From contig JADJLG010000001.1 in NCBI GenBank assembly GCA_016710235.1, forward strand, positions 1,911,501 to 1,975,500: a stretch of DNA of 64,000 bases, given 5' to 3'. Numbering within the stretch: position 1 is the first letter of the stretch; every line of letters starts with the position of its first letter. Positions 28,964-38,166 of the stretch are shown piece after piece. Position numbers and translations under genes: made by a program. The notes below the pieces were generated by a model, which made no database searches, had not been told where the DNA came from, and was given only the letters and a program-made list of their open reading frames with translations. Source of the DNA: Saprospiraceae bacterium. Its GTDB lineage: Bacteria; Bacteroidota; Bacteroidia; Chitinophagales; Saprospiraceae.

Positions 28964-31228
28964 ATGGAAAATTTGGTGTATATACTACCTGTATTTGGTT
29001 TAATAGGTCTCGTCTATATGGCCTATCTCTATTCTTGGGTTGCTAAGCAACCAGCAGGTGATTCAAAAATGATTGAAATTTCTGACAGCATCGCTGAAGG
29101 TGCTATGTCATTTCTCAAGGCAGAGTATCGCGTTTTGGCCATATTTGTGGTGATAGCCGGAGTAGCATTAGGGCTGCTCAGCACTCAGGTAGATTCTACC
29201 CACTGGTTGATTGTTGTTGCCTTTGTGCTTGGAGCATTGTTCTCGGTGTCGGCGGGTTATGTGGGGATGAAAATTGCTACCAAAGCAAATGTAAGGACTA
29301 CTAATGCAGCGCGAACAAGTCTGAAGCAGGCTCTTAGAGTGTCGTTTAGAGGTGGCACTGTGATGGGATTGGGTGTTGCAGGTCTTGCTGTTTTGGGATT
29401 GAGTACTTTGTTTGCATTATTCTTTCAATATTATATGAATGGTGCCTGGTCCGAAGCTACGATCAAAGGTATCAACCGTATTCCTGTTGAGGCTATGAGT
29501 GTTATTCTTGAAGTTCTGGCGGGATTTTCTTTAGGAGCAGAGTCAATTGCTCTGTTTGCTCGTGTCGGAGGCGGTATTTACACTAAAGCAGCTGACGTAG
29601 GTGCTGATTTGGTAGGAAAAGTGGAAGCGGGAATTCCTGAGGATGATCCTAGAAACCCTGCTACGATTGCTGACAATGTTGGAAACAATGTGGGAGATGT
29701 TGCGGGAATGGGTGCAGACCTTTTCGGTTCTTATGTTGCAACCGTACTGGCTGCTATGGTGCTTGGGAACTATGTGATCAGAGATATGGGGGGAGCTGTC
29801 ACAGATAATTTCGGCGGATTGGGACCTATTTTATTACCGATTTTGCTGGCAGGATTGGGAATAGTATTCTCTATTTTAGGCACTTTCCTTGTCAATGTCA
29901 ATGACGATAATGCTCGTGAGCAAAAGGTACAATCAGCATTAAATTTAGGCAACTGGAGTTCAATCATATTGACAGCCATTGCTGCTTATTTTTGTATACA
30001 CTGGATGCTTCCAATGGAGATGAAGATGAATTTCTTCGGCAAGGGTTTGCTATCCGTAACTCCAAATGACGTATTCTTTGCAGTCGTCATTGGACTATTT
30101 GTCGGAGGTGCTATCTCTTTTTTAACTGAACATTACACAGGATTGGGAAAAGGTCCTGTAAATGATATTGTTCAAAAATCAGGAACCGGTGCGGCCACCA
30201 ATATTATAGGTGGATTGAGCAATGGTATGTTGAGCACTGCGGGTCCGGTGCTGTTGTTTGCTGCAGCGATCTGGGGTGCATATACCTTGGCCGGATTTTA
30301 CGGAGTGGCAATAGCAGCCTCCGCAATGATGGCTACAACAGCCATGCAATTGGCTATAGACGCATTTGGTCCGATAGCTGACAATGCAGGTGGAATTGCC
30401 GAAATGAGTGAGCTTCCCAAAGAAGTTCGCACCAAGACAGACATTCTCGATTCAGTAGGAAATACTACTGCAGCCATCGGCAAAGGATTTGCCATTGCCT
30501 CAGCGGCACTGACAGCTCTTGGTTTGTTTGCAGCCTATGTCACTTTTACGGGTATAGAAGGTATCAATATATTTAAAGCAGATGTACTGGCTGCACTGTT
30601 TGTAGGGGGTATGATACCCGTTGTGTTTTCTGCATTTGCTATGAGATCCGTCGGAAAAGCAGCTATGGATATGGTCAACGAAGTGAGAAGACAGTTCAGA
30701 GAGATTCCTGGTATTATGGAAGGTACGGGAAAACCTGAATACGGAAAGTGTGTGGAAATATCGACTCGTGCTGCCCTCAGAGAGATGATGTTGCCGGGAT
30801 CGATCACTATAATCGTGCCGGTTATCATTGGTTTCGTTATGGGACCGGAAGCATTAGGCTCATATATGGCAGGAGTCTGCGTAAGTGGTGTTTTATGGGC
30901 TATTTTCCAAAATAATGCAGGTGGTGCATGGGACAATGCCAAGAAATCATTTGAGGCAGGAGTAGAGATCAATGGTCAGAAATTCTTCAAAGGCAGTGAG
31001 CCACATAAAGCGGCAGTGATAGGTGATACCGTAGGAGATCCTTTCAAAGATACCTCCGGCCCTTCAATGAATATACTCATAAAACTAACCTGTCTGGTTG
31101 GATTGACTATCGCTCCGATCCTTGGAAAAATATATGGCTCAGGACATCATTCAAGCATTGATTCTCCCAAACAGGAAATAAAGGCTACAGCTATTCAAGA
31201 GGGCAAAGAGCTAGCTCCACTGAAATAA
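28964..31228 (+). CDS. hppA: Membrane-bound ion-translocating pyrophosphatase
   Basis: 754 residues with about 16 membrane helices. It hydrolyses pyrophosphate and pumps H+ and/or Na+ out of the cytosol. Active-site motifs: DVGADLVGKVEAGIPEDDPRN (from ~210), DNVGNNVGD (~237), and GDTVGDPFKDTSGPSMNIL (~685-703). The motif GNTTAA (about 498-503) carries Ala where K+-independent enzymes have Lys, which marks the K+-dependent group. I cannot decide H+ versus Na+ from the sequence alone. A near-consensus box CATCTTTG at 28934-28941 precedes it by 22 bp. Confidence 0.95.
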   Translation: MENLVYILPVFGLIGLVYMAYLYSWVAKQPAGDSKMIEISDSIAEGAMSFLKAEYRVLAIFVVIAGVALGLLSTQVDSTHWLIVVAFVLGALFSVSAGYVGMKIATKANVRTTNAARTSLKQALRVSFRGGTVMGLGVAGLAVLGLSTLFALFFQYYMNGAWSEATIKGINRIPVEAMSVILEVLAGFSLGAESIALFARVGGGIYTKAADVGADLVGKVEAGIPEDDPRNPATIADNVGNNVGDVAGMGADLFGSYVATVLAAMVLGNYVIRDMGGAVTDNFGGLGPILLPILLAGLGIVFSILGTFLVNVNDDNAREQKVQSALNLGNWSSIILTAIAAYFCIHWMLPMEMKMNFFGKGLLSVTPNDVFFAVVIGLFVGGAISFLTEHYTGLGKGPVNDIVQKSGTGAATNIIGGLSNGMLSTAGPVLLFAAAIWGAYTLAGFYGVAIAASAMMATTAMQLAIDAFGPIADNAGGIAEMSELPKEVRTKTDILDSVGNTTAAIGKGFAIASAALTALGLFAAYVTFTGIEGINIFKADVLAALFVGGMIPVVFSAFAMRSVGKAAMDMVNEVRRQFREIPGIMEGTGKPEYGKCVEISTRAALREMMLPGSITIIVPVIIGFVMGPEALGSYMAGVCVSGVLWAIFQNNAGGAWDNAKKSFEAGVEINGQKFFKGSEPHKAAVIGDTVGDPFKDTSGPSMNILIKLTCLVGLTIAPILGKIYGSGHHSSIDSPKQEIKATAIQEGKELAPLK

Positions 31229-31391
31229 TGAGTCATTGCAGATAGTTTTTTCTTTCCGGATTAGCTTAAAAAAGCAGTAGGGTATCGGATTTGGTATAGA
31301 ATAGTTTCTACTGAAAAGTCTATATTGCTCTCAAACTGTCAATGACATTGTAATGACAGCAGTAGTGCATTATTTGTAATTGCTTTTAGCC

Positions 31392-31399
31392 TATATTTG
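31392..31399 (+). promoter_or_regulatory. -7 promoter element (TATATTTG) of the FKBP-prfB cluster
   Basis: Exact TAnnTTTG match 23 bp upstream of the first FKBP gene. A TTTG at 31373-31376 is only 15 bp upstream, shorter than usual. Confidence 0.45.
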
Positions 31400-31422
31400 C
31401 AGCCTTTAAATCAAAAAAAATC

Positions 31423-32328
31423 ATGAATATCAAATTTCTAATGAGTGCTCTAATCATAGCAAGCATTCTTTCCTCTTGCAGCAACATGGGTGGCGGCATG
31501 AAAAAAACCATCAACGGTCACCAGTATAAAATCACTGAGGATCAACCCGGAGAAACCATTAAAGAAGGTCAGTATGCCTACTTCACTTACAAAGTAAAAA
31601 TTAAAGATTCATTGCTTTATGATTCTGAGTCAAATGCTCCTGTGATTAAAGCAAAAATGCCGAAATTAGAAAAGAAAGATCCTAAAAATTCTCAACCTAT
31701 TGAGGAAGTGTTGACATTTATGTCCAAAGGAGATAAAGCGGTTGCCACTCAGGAACTCTTACCTGAATTTAAAAAGCAATTAGGTCTTCCGGAAACAGTG
31801 CAAAATCTGGATTTTGAAATCGCATTGGTTGATATTAAGTCAGAAGCTGATTACAATGCTGAAATGGAAGCTGAGAAAAAAATCAAGGACCAGAAAATGG
31901 AAGAGTTAAAAGCTCAACTGCCAACAATTGAAGCATTGGCGAAGAAAACACTCTCAGACTACAAATCCGGTGCTTTAAAATCCAAAATCATGAGTACTCC
32001 TAGTGGATTGCAGTACTATGTTCATGAAGAAGGCACTGGTGCACAACTTCAGGCAGGAAAGAATGCACACGTCAACTATTATGGTCTTTTAGTAAAAGAA
32101 GGTACAAAGTTCGACGATTCTTGGTCTAGAGGAGAGGTATTTAGTTTTCCTTTGGGTCAGGGACGAGTTATCCCAGGATGGGAAGAGGGTGTTTCTCTGA
32201 TGAAAGAAGGTTCCAAAGTGAGCTTTTTCATTCCTGCTACACTTGCTTATGGTGAAAAAGAGAATGGGCCAATCCCTGCAAATTCGGAGTTGATGTTTTA
32301 TATTGAGGCATACCCTGCTGCTAATTAA
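31423..32328 (+). CDS. FKBP-type peptidyl-prolyl isomerase lipoprotein 1
   Basis: 301 residues. A lipoprotein signal ends in LSSC with Cys19. An N-terminal domain of ~130 residues (itself FKBP-like in outline: GETIKEGQYAYFTYKV) and a charged helical stretch (about 140-185, Lys/Glu rich) precede the C-terminal FKBP domain (about 190-298) with VNYYGLL, FDDSWSRGE, FSFPLGQGRVIPGWEEGV and PATLAYGEK, the usual proline-isomerase core. It resembles GldI/FKBP lipoproteins of Bacteroidota that assist folding of exported proteins. It is followed 36 bp later by a paralogue. Confidence 0.85.
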   Translation: MNIKFLMSALIIASILSSCSNMGGGMKKTINGHQYKITEDQPGETIKEGQYAYFTYKVKIKDSLLYDSESNAPVIKAKMPKLEKKDPKNSQPIEEVLTFMSKGDKAVATQELLPEFKKQLGLPETVQNLDFEIALVDIKSEADYNAEMEAEKKIKDQKMEELKAQLPTIEALAKKTLSDYKSGALKSKIMSTPSGLQYYVHEEGTGAQLQAGKNAHVNYYGLLVKEGTKFDDSWSRGEVFSFPLGQGRVIPGWEEGVSLMKEGSKVSFFIPATLAYGEKENGPIPANSELMFYIEAYPAAN

Positions 32329-32364
32329 TTCTGGGGTAATCCTGGTACAAAAATCTATCGATAC

Positions 32365-33270
32365 ATGAAAACGTATCACTACATACTGTTGGCTTTGTCC
32401 GTTTTTTTGTGGGCCTGCAAAAGTGAGTCCACTAAAAAAAGTTTAAATGGACTCGATTTTATTATCCATACACAAGGTAAAGGTCAGGCAATTAAGGATA
32501 AGGATTTTGTTTCGGTTCAGATGTACAACTATATTGGCGATTCGCTGATTAGCAGGCCTGCAAGCCCGGATGAGTTAAGCATCATTCAAGTCGTTCCACT
32601 GGTGAAGTCAGCATCTGCAGTAAATCCTGTCATGGAACTGATTCATCAGATGAAAGTAGGAGATAGTGCAAGTATTTATAAAGAATTACTGCCTTTGGAG
32701 CAGAGAGTTTACAATGCTGCCTCAGGAGATAGATTCAAATATACTGTCGTCGTAAAAGCCATTAAAACTCAGGAAGAAGTCCTTGCAGAGGAAATCAAAA
32801 AGAACCAGATGGCTCCTTCTGAGGAGAATGAAAAATTTCTAAATCCTGCAAACCGACAGGCTGCATCAGACGTTTGGCTGCAAATGCAACCCATACTGGA
32901 AGACTATAACCAGAAGAAATTGGGAAATAAACTGAAATCCACTTCATCGGGGCTCAAGTATGTTATTCTTGAAAATGGTAGCGGTGCTCCGGGGAAATCT
33001 GGAAATGTTGCAACTGTAAGTTACTATGGCGCTTTTTTGAAAGGATCGAGATTTGATGATTCTTATTCATTTGGCAAGCCAATCGAAGTAACTCTGGGGG
33101 CTAAAACAGTGATCCCAGGATGGGAAGAAGCTTTGACACTTTTTCCAAAAGGCACAAAAGCTTGTCTTTTTGTTCCGCCGCATCTGGCTTACGGAGAGAA
33201 AGGAAATCCACCGATTATTCCACCTAATGAAGAACTGATGTTTTTCATGGAGGTAGTGGATGTTAAATAA
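32365..33270 (+). CDS. FKBP-type peptidyl-prolyl isomerase lipoprotein 2
   Basis: 301 residues, the same length and order as the preceding gene, so a tandem duplication. Lipobox LWAC with Cys18. The C-terminal FKBP domain has VSYYGAFLKGSRFDDSYSFG, VIPGWEEALTLFPKG and PPHLAYGEKGNPPIIPPNEEL. The N-terminal half is diverged from its neighbour. Acts on exported proteins at the outer face of a membrane (inferred from the lipobox). prfB begins 29 bp after its stop, and all three genes are probably one transcript. Confidence 0.83.
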   Translation: MKTYHYILLALSVFLWACKSESTKKSLNGLDFIIHTQGKGQAIKDKDFVSVQMYNYIGDSLISRPASPDELSIIQVVPLVKSASAVNPVMELIHQMKVGDSASIYKELLPLEQRVYNAASGDRFKYTVVVKAIKTQEEVLAEEIKKNQMAPSEENEKFLNPANRQAASDVWLQMQPILEDYNQKKLGNKLKSTSSGLKYVILENGSGAPGKSGNVATVSYYGAFLKGSRFDDSYSFGKPIEVTLGAKTVIPGWEEALTLFPKGTKACLFVPPHLAYGEKGNPPIIPPNEELMFFMEVVDVK

Positions 33271-33299
33271 ACTTTATTCAGTAAATTAAAAATCACACC

Positions 33300-34410
33300 A
33301 TGACATTGGATCAATTAAAAGATCTCAAGCAAAGGCTCAGTGAGCTAAGGAGGTTTCTTTGACGTCGATAGGAAGAAACTCGAATTAGAAGATAAAGAAC
33401 AACACACATTGGATCCAGACTTTTGGTCCAATGGTCCACGGGCAGAATTGATCATGAAAGAGATCAAATTCGCCAAAAATTGGCTCAGTTCCTTCAACAA
33501 GGCGCAGTCTGCCGTGGATGATATAGATGTCATATTGGAATTCGTAGATCTGGGAGAAGCGACTGAAGAGGAACTGGAAGAAAAGTACCAGCTTGCTCTG
33601 AAAGAAATGGAAGAGATCGAATTCAAATCTACATTAAACAAGCCCGAAGATGAGCTCAGTTGCTTTGTGGAGATCAATAGTGGTGCAGGAGGAACGGAAG
33701 CTTGCGATTGGTCTTCCATCTTACTGCGGATGTATAAAATGTGGGGAGAACGCAATGGATTTAAAGTATCAATAATTAACCAGCAGGATGGAGACGTCGC
33801 CGGAGTAAAAACGGCAGAATTAGAAATCAATGGAGATTTCGCATATGGAATGCTAAAAGGCGAAAATGGAGTACATCGTCTCGTCAGGGTGTCTCCCTTC
33901 AATGCACAAGGAAAGCGGATGACTTCCTTTTCATCAATATTTGTTCATCCCCTTGTGGATGACAGAATTGAAGTCCAAATCAACCCTGCAGATTTGGAAT
34001 GGGATACCTTTCGTTCCAGTGGAGCGGGGGGACAGCATGTCAATAAAACAGAATCAGCAGTTAGGGTCAGACACTTGCCAAGTGGAATTGTGGTGGAATG
34101 CCAGCAAGAGCGATCACAGCACCAAAACAGAGACAAGGCAATGCAAGTGCTCAAGTCAAAACTTTACGAACGAGAGTTGCAGCGACAACTTGAGGAACGC
34201 GACAAAGTCGAAGCCACTAAAATGAAGAACGAATGGGGTTCCCAGATCAGATCATACGTTCTGGACGACCGTCGGGTAAAAGATCACCGTACCGGGTATC
34301 AGTCCTCCCAGACTGACGTTGTGCTAGATGGTTATATAGACGAATTTCTCAAAGCATATTTGATGCACAAAACTGTTGGTGCAGTGCAATCCGATCCGGA
34401 TGAAGACTAA
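33300..34410 (+). CDS. prfB: Peptide chain release factor 2, with programmed +1 frameshift
   Basis: The zero frame starts at ATG 33300 and ends after 20 codons at a TGA (33360-33362). The site reads AGG AGG TTT CTT TGA C: an internal Shine-Dalgarno-like AGGAGG, a slippery CTT and a UGA-C stop. A +1 shift continues with GAC GTC GAT to 34410, giving 369 residues. RF2 reads UGA, so the arrangement autoregulates its synthesis. Motifs: SPF stop-codon recognition tripeptide (about 197) in VRVSPFNAQGKRMTSF and GGQ (about 243) in SSGAGGQHVNKTESAV. Cytosolic; triggers peptide release at UGA and UAA. Confidence 0.96.
33347..33363 (+). promoter_or_regulatory. Programmed +1 frameshift site of prfB
   Basis: AGGAGG-TTT-CTT-TGA-C: the Shine-Dalgarno-like stimulator lies 3 bases before the slippery CTT codon and the in-frame UGA followed by C, exactly the known bacterial arrangement. 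Confidence 0.95.
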
Positions 34411-34901
34411 AACTTTTCAGAGTCCCTGAAGTCTTTGCTACCTGAATTACTCAACGAAGTGAGCCGGTCACTTTCAGAGGAATTATTTATTTGATAACTG
34501 TGTTTCCAAAGACTCCTTTTTTTCATTGAATGGCTCCATCATGCTTGATCATAAACTATGTCTACCGGATATGACTCAATATGTAAATTCCAAGCGCTTG
34601 AGCTAATCATTTTCTTAATAAGAAGCCCTCCTATTCTGGCAAACGCTAAGACTGAAATGACTAATACCAGCGCTATGCATGGCAGATGTAGAACCGACCT
34701 CCATTTTATACAGCATTTCAACTCTATTTTGCTGCTGCCCCTTCTATTTGGGTCAGAGGGATCTATTTTAATTTCCTTTTGCTTATCATGAAGTTGACGA
34801 GCTAACTAAAGACCTCAGACTTGGCTTTAATCTATTAGTTCATGCCTTTCGGAATGATCTTTTTTAAGATAAAGATGTTCTATTGACAAATCAGATCTAT
34901 C
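34411..34901. other. intergenic region, about 490 bp
   Basis: No convincing gene: short ORFs in both strands have no homology I recognise and no signal sequence. No terminator with a U-tract or TAnnTTTG box was found between prfB and nfuA. Confidence 0.5.
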
Positions 34902-35510
34902 ATGGAAGTAACTACCAAACAACCTGTCTTACTTTATACAGAACAAACACCCAATCCTGAATCTCTGAAGTTTGTTTCCAACAAGATGCTGTACAGAGGG
35001 ATTGCAGAGTTCAAAACAAAAGAACAGGCAGAGAAATGGTCCCCGCTTGCTGCTGCTTTATTTGAAAAAGCTTATGTGCAGGCCGTTTATATCAGCAATA
35101 ACTTTGTGACGATCACAAAAAAATCGACTGAGTCTTGGCATGAAATTATGTTGCCGGCTAAAGATTTTATCAAGAGTTATATAGAAGAAGAAAAAGCTAT
35201 AGTCAGTGAACTGTATGCTGATCACATACAAGCAGAGGAAAAAATTCAGGATCAGGGCAAGTACGACGAAAAGGATACTGAAATCGTGAGGAGAATAAAA
35301 GAAATGATCAATAATTACGTCAAACCTGCAGTTGAAATGGATGGCGGCAATATTGAATTCAAATCATACCATCAGGGGGTTGTGACTGTCATGATGCAAG
35401 GCTCCTGCAGTGGTTGTCCATCCAGTACTGTAACATTGAAATCTGGTATCGAAGGTTTGCTCAAACGTATGGTGCCGGAAGTAACCGAAGTTGTTGCTGA
35501 AGCCTGTTGA
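34902..35510 (+). CDS. NfuA-like iron-sulfur cluster carrier
   Basis: 202 residues. N-terminal Nfu_N domain (about 8-95: YTEQTPNPESLKFVSN) and C-terminal NifU-like domain (about 125-200) with VKPAVEMDGGNIEF and the cluster-binding CSGCPSS (Cys168, Cys171). It receives Fe-S clusters from an assembly scaffold and passes them to target proteins in the cytosol. The two-domain order matches the Nfu type of Bacteroidota and mitochondria rather than E. coli NfuA, whose N-terminal domain is A-type. No Fe-S genes are next to it here. Confidence 0.88.
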   Translation: MEVTTKQPVLLYTEQTPNPESLKFVSNKMLYRGIAEFKTKEQAEKWSPLAAALFEKAYVQAVYISNNFVTITKKSTESWHEIMLPAKDFIKSYIEEEKAIVSELYADHIQAEEKIQDQGKYDEKDTEIVRRIKEMINNYVKPAVEMDGGNIEFKSYHQGVVTVMMQGSCSGCPSSTVTLKSGIEGLLKRMVPEVTEVVAEAC

Positions 35511-35569
35511 TGGCAGTTAAAATTGGGTTAATTATAACTTGTCTGGTATTTTTTAAGGCAAATTGACTA

Positions 35570-35577
35570 TATTTTTG
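35570..35577 (+). promoter_or_regulatory. -7 promoter element (TATTTTTG) of the DsbD-like gene
   Basis: TAnnTTTG match 26 bp before the ATG at 35604. Confidence 0.35.
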
Positions 35578-35603
35578 TTTTTCGAAAAATTATTTCCTTG
35601 TAT

Positions 35604-38090
35604 ATGACCTTTCAATATTCAAACCACAGGTTCTTCGTGTTGTTTTTGATGCTGAGTTCCTTGAATTGGTTGCAAGCCCAGATTCTTACCCCGGTACATT
35701 GGACACAATCAGTAAAGGAGTTGGGTTCGGGAGAATACGAACTTGTCTTTTCTGCCAAGATGGACGATGGTTGGGCAATTTATTCACAGTCTTCTGACCC
35801 AAATGCAGCATCTCCCACTGAAATTACCATCAAAGCTGCACCTCATTTTCAATTGATCGGAAAAGCCTTTGAAAAAGGAGAACTAAAAAAAGGTCCCGAA
35901 CCACTTTTCGACAATTTAGTGGTAGCAAAATATTACCACCAAGTTGATTTTGTTCAGAAAATTAAAGTGAAGGATACTGCTGTACCCATAGAAGCAGAAG
36001 TTTATTTCATGAGCTGCAACAGCGAAAAATGTATCCCACCTTCACCCCAGGCTTTCAGTTTTAACCTAGGTAAGTCACAAAATCAAGGAGGTCTTCCTAC
36101 GGATGCTCAAGTAGTTTCTACGGCTAAATTGCTTGATCCTGTAAAAGTTACTATGAAAACTGAAGCAGGCCAAAATCAAAACTATAAACTGGTATTCAAC
36201 CTTAAAATGGATGAAGGCTGGTCTGTTTATGCCAATAAAATAGGACCTGATGGACCTATACCTACAACCGTTGACTTTGAGCAGGGAAGTCATTTTAAAA
36301 CAAAAGGAGAACTTCAGGAAAAATCGGACCATAGAATTGAAGGATTCGATGATATTTTCGAAATGAACCTGATAAAATTCAAAGAATCAGTGACAATGAC
36401 CCAAGAGATCGAAGTCACTGACCCACAAGTTCCTGTCAAAGGCAGTATTACTTATCAGACATGCGATGCTACAAAATGCCTCCCACCAAAAACACTTGCA
36501 TTTACCTTTCACCCATCTTCTTCAAAACTAGAATTCGAAGGTATGGGAACAGGAGTGGGCATGAATGTTCCACCATCCGATTTTAAGGGTGGTAGCATTG
36601 ATCAAACGAATGAACATCTGAGAAAGGGCTTGTTGCAGCCACTAGGAGATTGTGGAGAAGAACTCACAAAGTCTGACAATCACCTTTGGACGTTTATATT
36701 TGGCTTTCTGGGTGGATTATTGGCATTGTTGACCCCATGTGTGTTTCCTATGATTCCGCTTACAGTCTCTTTTTTTACAAAAGATTCTCGTAAAAGTGGA
36801 ATCCGAAATGCGATTATTTACAGTCTGAGCATCATTTTTATTTATGTGACAATCGGGCTGTTGATTACCGCAGTTTTTGGTGCAACAGCTCTCAATGAAC
36901 TTTCTACCAACTGGGTGGCAAATCTGATTTTCTTCATCATTTTTGTGGTGTTTGCGTTCTCATTCTTTGGGTATTTCGAAATCACACTTCCTAGTTCCTG
37001 GACAAGCAAATCCGATAGACTTTCTGATACCGGAGGAATCATAGGCATTTTTTTTATGGCATTCACTCTTGCATTAGTCTCTTTTTCATGTACCGGTCCT
37101 ATTGTTGGATCAGCACTGGTAGAATCAGCAAAGTCTACTACCGGACCTTTTTTGGTCATGCTTGGATTTTCTCTCGCTTTAGCCATACCGTTTGGTTTTT
37201 TTGCTGCTTTCCCCGCTTGGCTCAATTCTTTGCCAAAATCAGGCAGCTGGATGACAAATGTCAAGGTAGTTCTTGGCTTTCTAGAGCTTGCTTTGGCACT
37301 TAAATTTTTGTCGAATGCAGACATGTCTAGAAAATGGAATGTGCTTCCTTATGAAATATTTATGGCTTTATGGGTGATACTTTTTGCATTGATGACACTT
37401 TATCTGTTTGGATTGATCAGATTTCCACATGACAGTCCGGTAAAGAAATTGTCTGCCTTGAGATTGCTATTTGCCGTAGCAGCTCTGGCTATGACTTTAT
37501 ACCTTGGATCGGGTTTTATCTACAACAAAGAAGTCAATTCCTATAGATCACTCAATGTGATGAGCGGTATTGCACCGCCTTCAACTTACAATTTATTTTT
37601 GCCTGAAGCTGAGCTCAACCCTGAACTAAAAAGCAGGTTTATCTCATTTACAAAATGTGCTAATAATCTTGACTGCTTCAAGGATTATACAGAAGGACTG
37701 AGCTATGCTAAAGAGACGAATAAGCCCATACTTTTGGACTACACAGGTATTTTCTGTCAGAATTGCAGGCGGACAGAAGACAGGATCTGGGTTGCTGATA
37801 AGGTCAGAAATCTCATTGCGAATCAATTTGTTCTGGTTTCGTTATATTGTGACGACCCAAAAGAGTTATCTGAAAAGCTGCTTTCAATTCCAAGGAATAC
37901 TGTACTTCGTACCATTGGAAATAAATGGGCCGACCATCAAATTTTGAATTTCGAACAAAATAGCCAACCACTTTACGTATTGATCAGTCCGGAAGAGGAA
38001 ATTTTGGCTCGCCCGAGAGGGTATCGTGATGGGGTGGATTCATATAGCGAGTTCCTAGAGTGTGGCTTGAAAGCTCACAAGAAAATTTGA
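35604..38090 (+). CDS. DsbD-like thiol:disulfide reductase with two N-terminal domains
   Basis: About 828 residues; ATG at 35604 chosen over the TTG two codons earlier. After a signal peptide (ending LQAQ) come two related DsbD-N (DsbC-like) immunoglobulin-fold domains (about 25-155 and 170-310), each with a Cys pair (MSCNSEKCIPP; YQTCDATKCLPP). Eight or so membrane helices follow (about 355-640), with TPCVFPMIPLTV and SFSCTGPIVGSAL, the transmembrane Cys pair that carries electrons. The C-terminal thioredoxin domain has CQNC (718-721) in YTGIFCQNCRRTED. It moves electrons from cytosolic thioredoxin to periplasmic proteins. The duplicated N-domain is the main departure from E. coli DsbD. Confidence 0.9.
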   Translation: MTFQYSNHRFFVLFLMLSSLNWLQAQILTPVHWTQSVKELGSGEYELVFSAKMDDGWAIYSQSSDPNAASPTEITIKAAPHFQLIGKAFEKGELKKGPEPLFDNLVVAKYYHQVDFVQKIKVKDTAVPIEAEVYFMSCNSEKCIPPSPQAFSFNLGKSQNQGGLPTDAQVVSTAKLLDPVKVTMKTEAGQNQNYKLVFNLKMDEGWSVYANKIGPDGPIPTTVDFEQGSHFKTKGELQEKSDHRIEGFDDIFEMNLIKFKESVTMTQEIEVTDPQVPVKGSITYQTCDATKCLPPKTLAFTFHPSSSKLEFEGMGTGVGMNVPPSDFKGGSIDQTNEHLRKGLLQPLGDCGEELTKSDNHLWTFIFGFLGGLLALLTPCVFPMIPLTVSFFTKDSRKSGIRNAIIYSLSIIFIYVTIGLLITAVFGATALNELSTNWVANLIFFIIFVVFAFSFFGYFEITLPSSWTSKSDRLSDTGGIIGIFFMAFTLALVSFSCTGPIVGSALVESAKSTTGPFLVMLGFSLALAIPFGFFAAFPAWLNSLPKSGSWMTNVKVVLGFLELALALKFLSNADMSRKWNVLPYEIFMALWVILFALMTLYLFGLIRFPHDSPVKKLSALRLLFAVAALAMTLYLGSGFIYNKEVNSYRSLNVMSGIAPPSTYNLFLPEAELNPELKSRFISFTKCANNLDCFKDYTEGLSYAKETNKPILLDYTGIFCQNCRRTEDRIWVADKVRNLIANQFVLVSLYCDDPKELSEKLLSIPRNTVLRTIGNKWADHQILNFEQNSQPLYVLISPEEEILARPRGYRDGVDSYSEFLECGLKAHKKI

Positions 38091-38166
38091 TTTGGCCAGG
38101 ATTCACATTGGCTACCACAATACCTGCTCTCTCTTCTCATTTCATTCATTTATTCTCAATTTTAGA

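Noticed and set aside
33345..33902. 185-residue minus-strand ORF
   Set aside because: Opposite prfB; Ser-rich antisense product without domain features.
33409..34410. prfB starting at an internal TTG
   Set aside because: The frameshift site and the 20-codon leader upstream show that the true start is the ATG at 33300.
34558..34791. 77-residue plus-strand ORF between prfB and nfuA
   Set aside because: No family, no ribosome-binding site and no promoter box; composition like the surrounding non-coding DNA.
36842..37324. 160-residue minus-strand ORF
   Set aside because: Antisense to the membrane part of the DsbD-like gene; an artefact of its hydrophobic codons.
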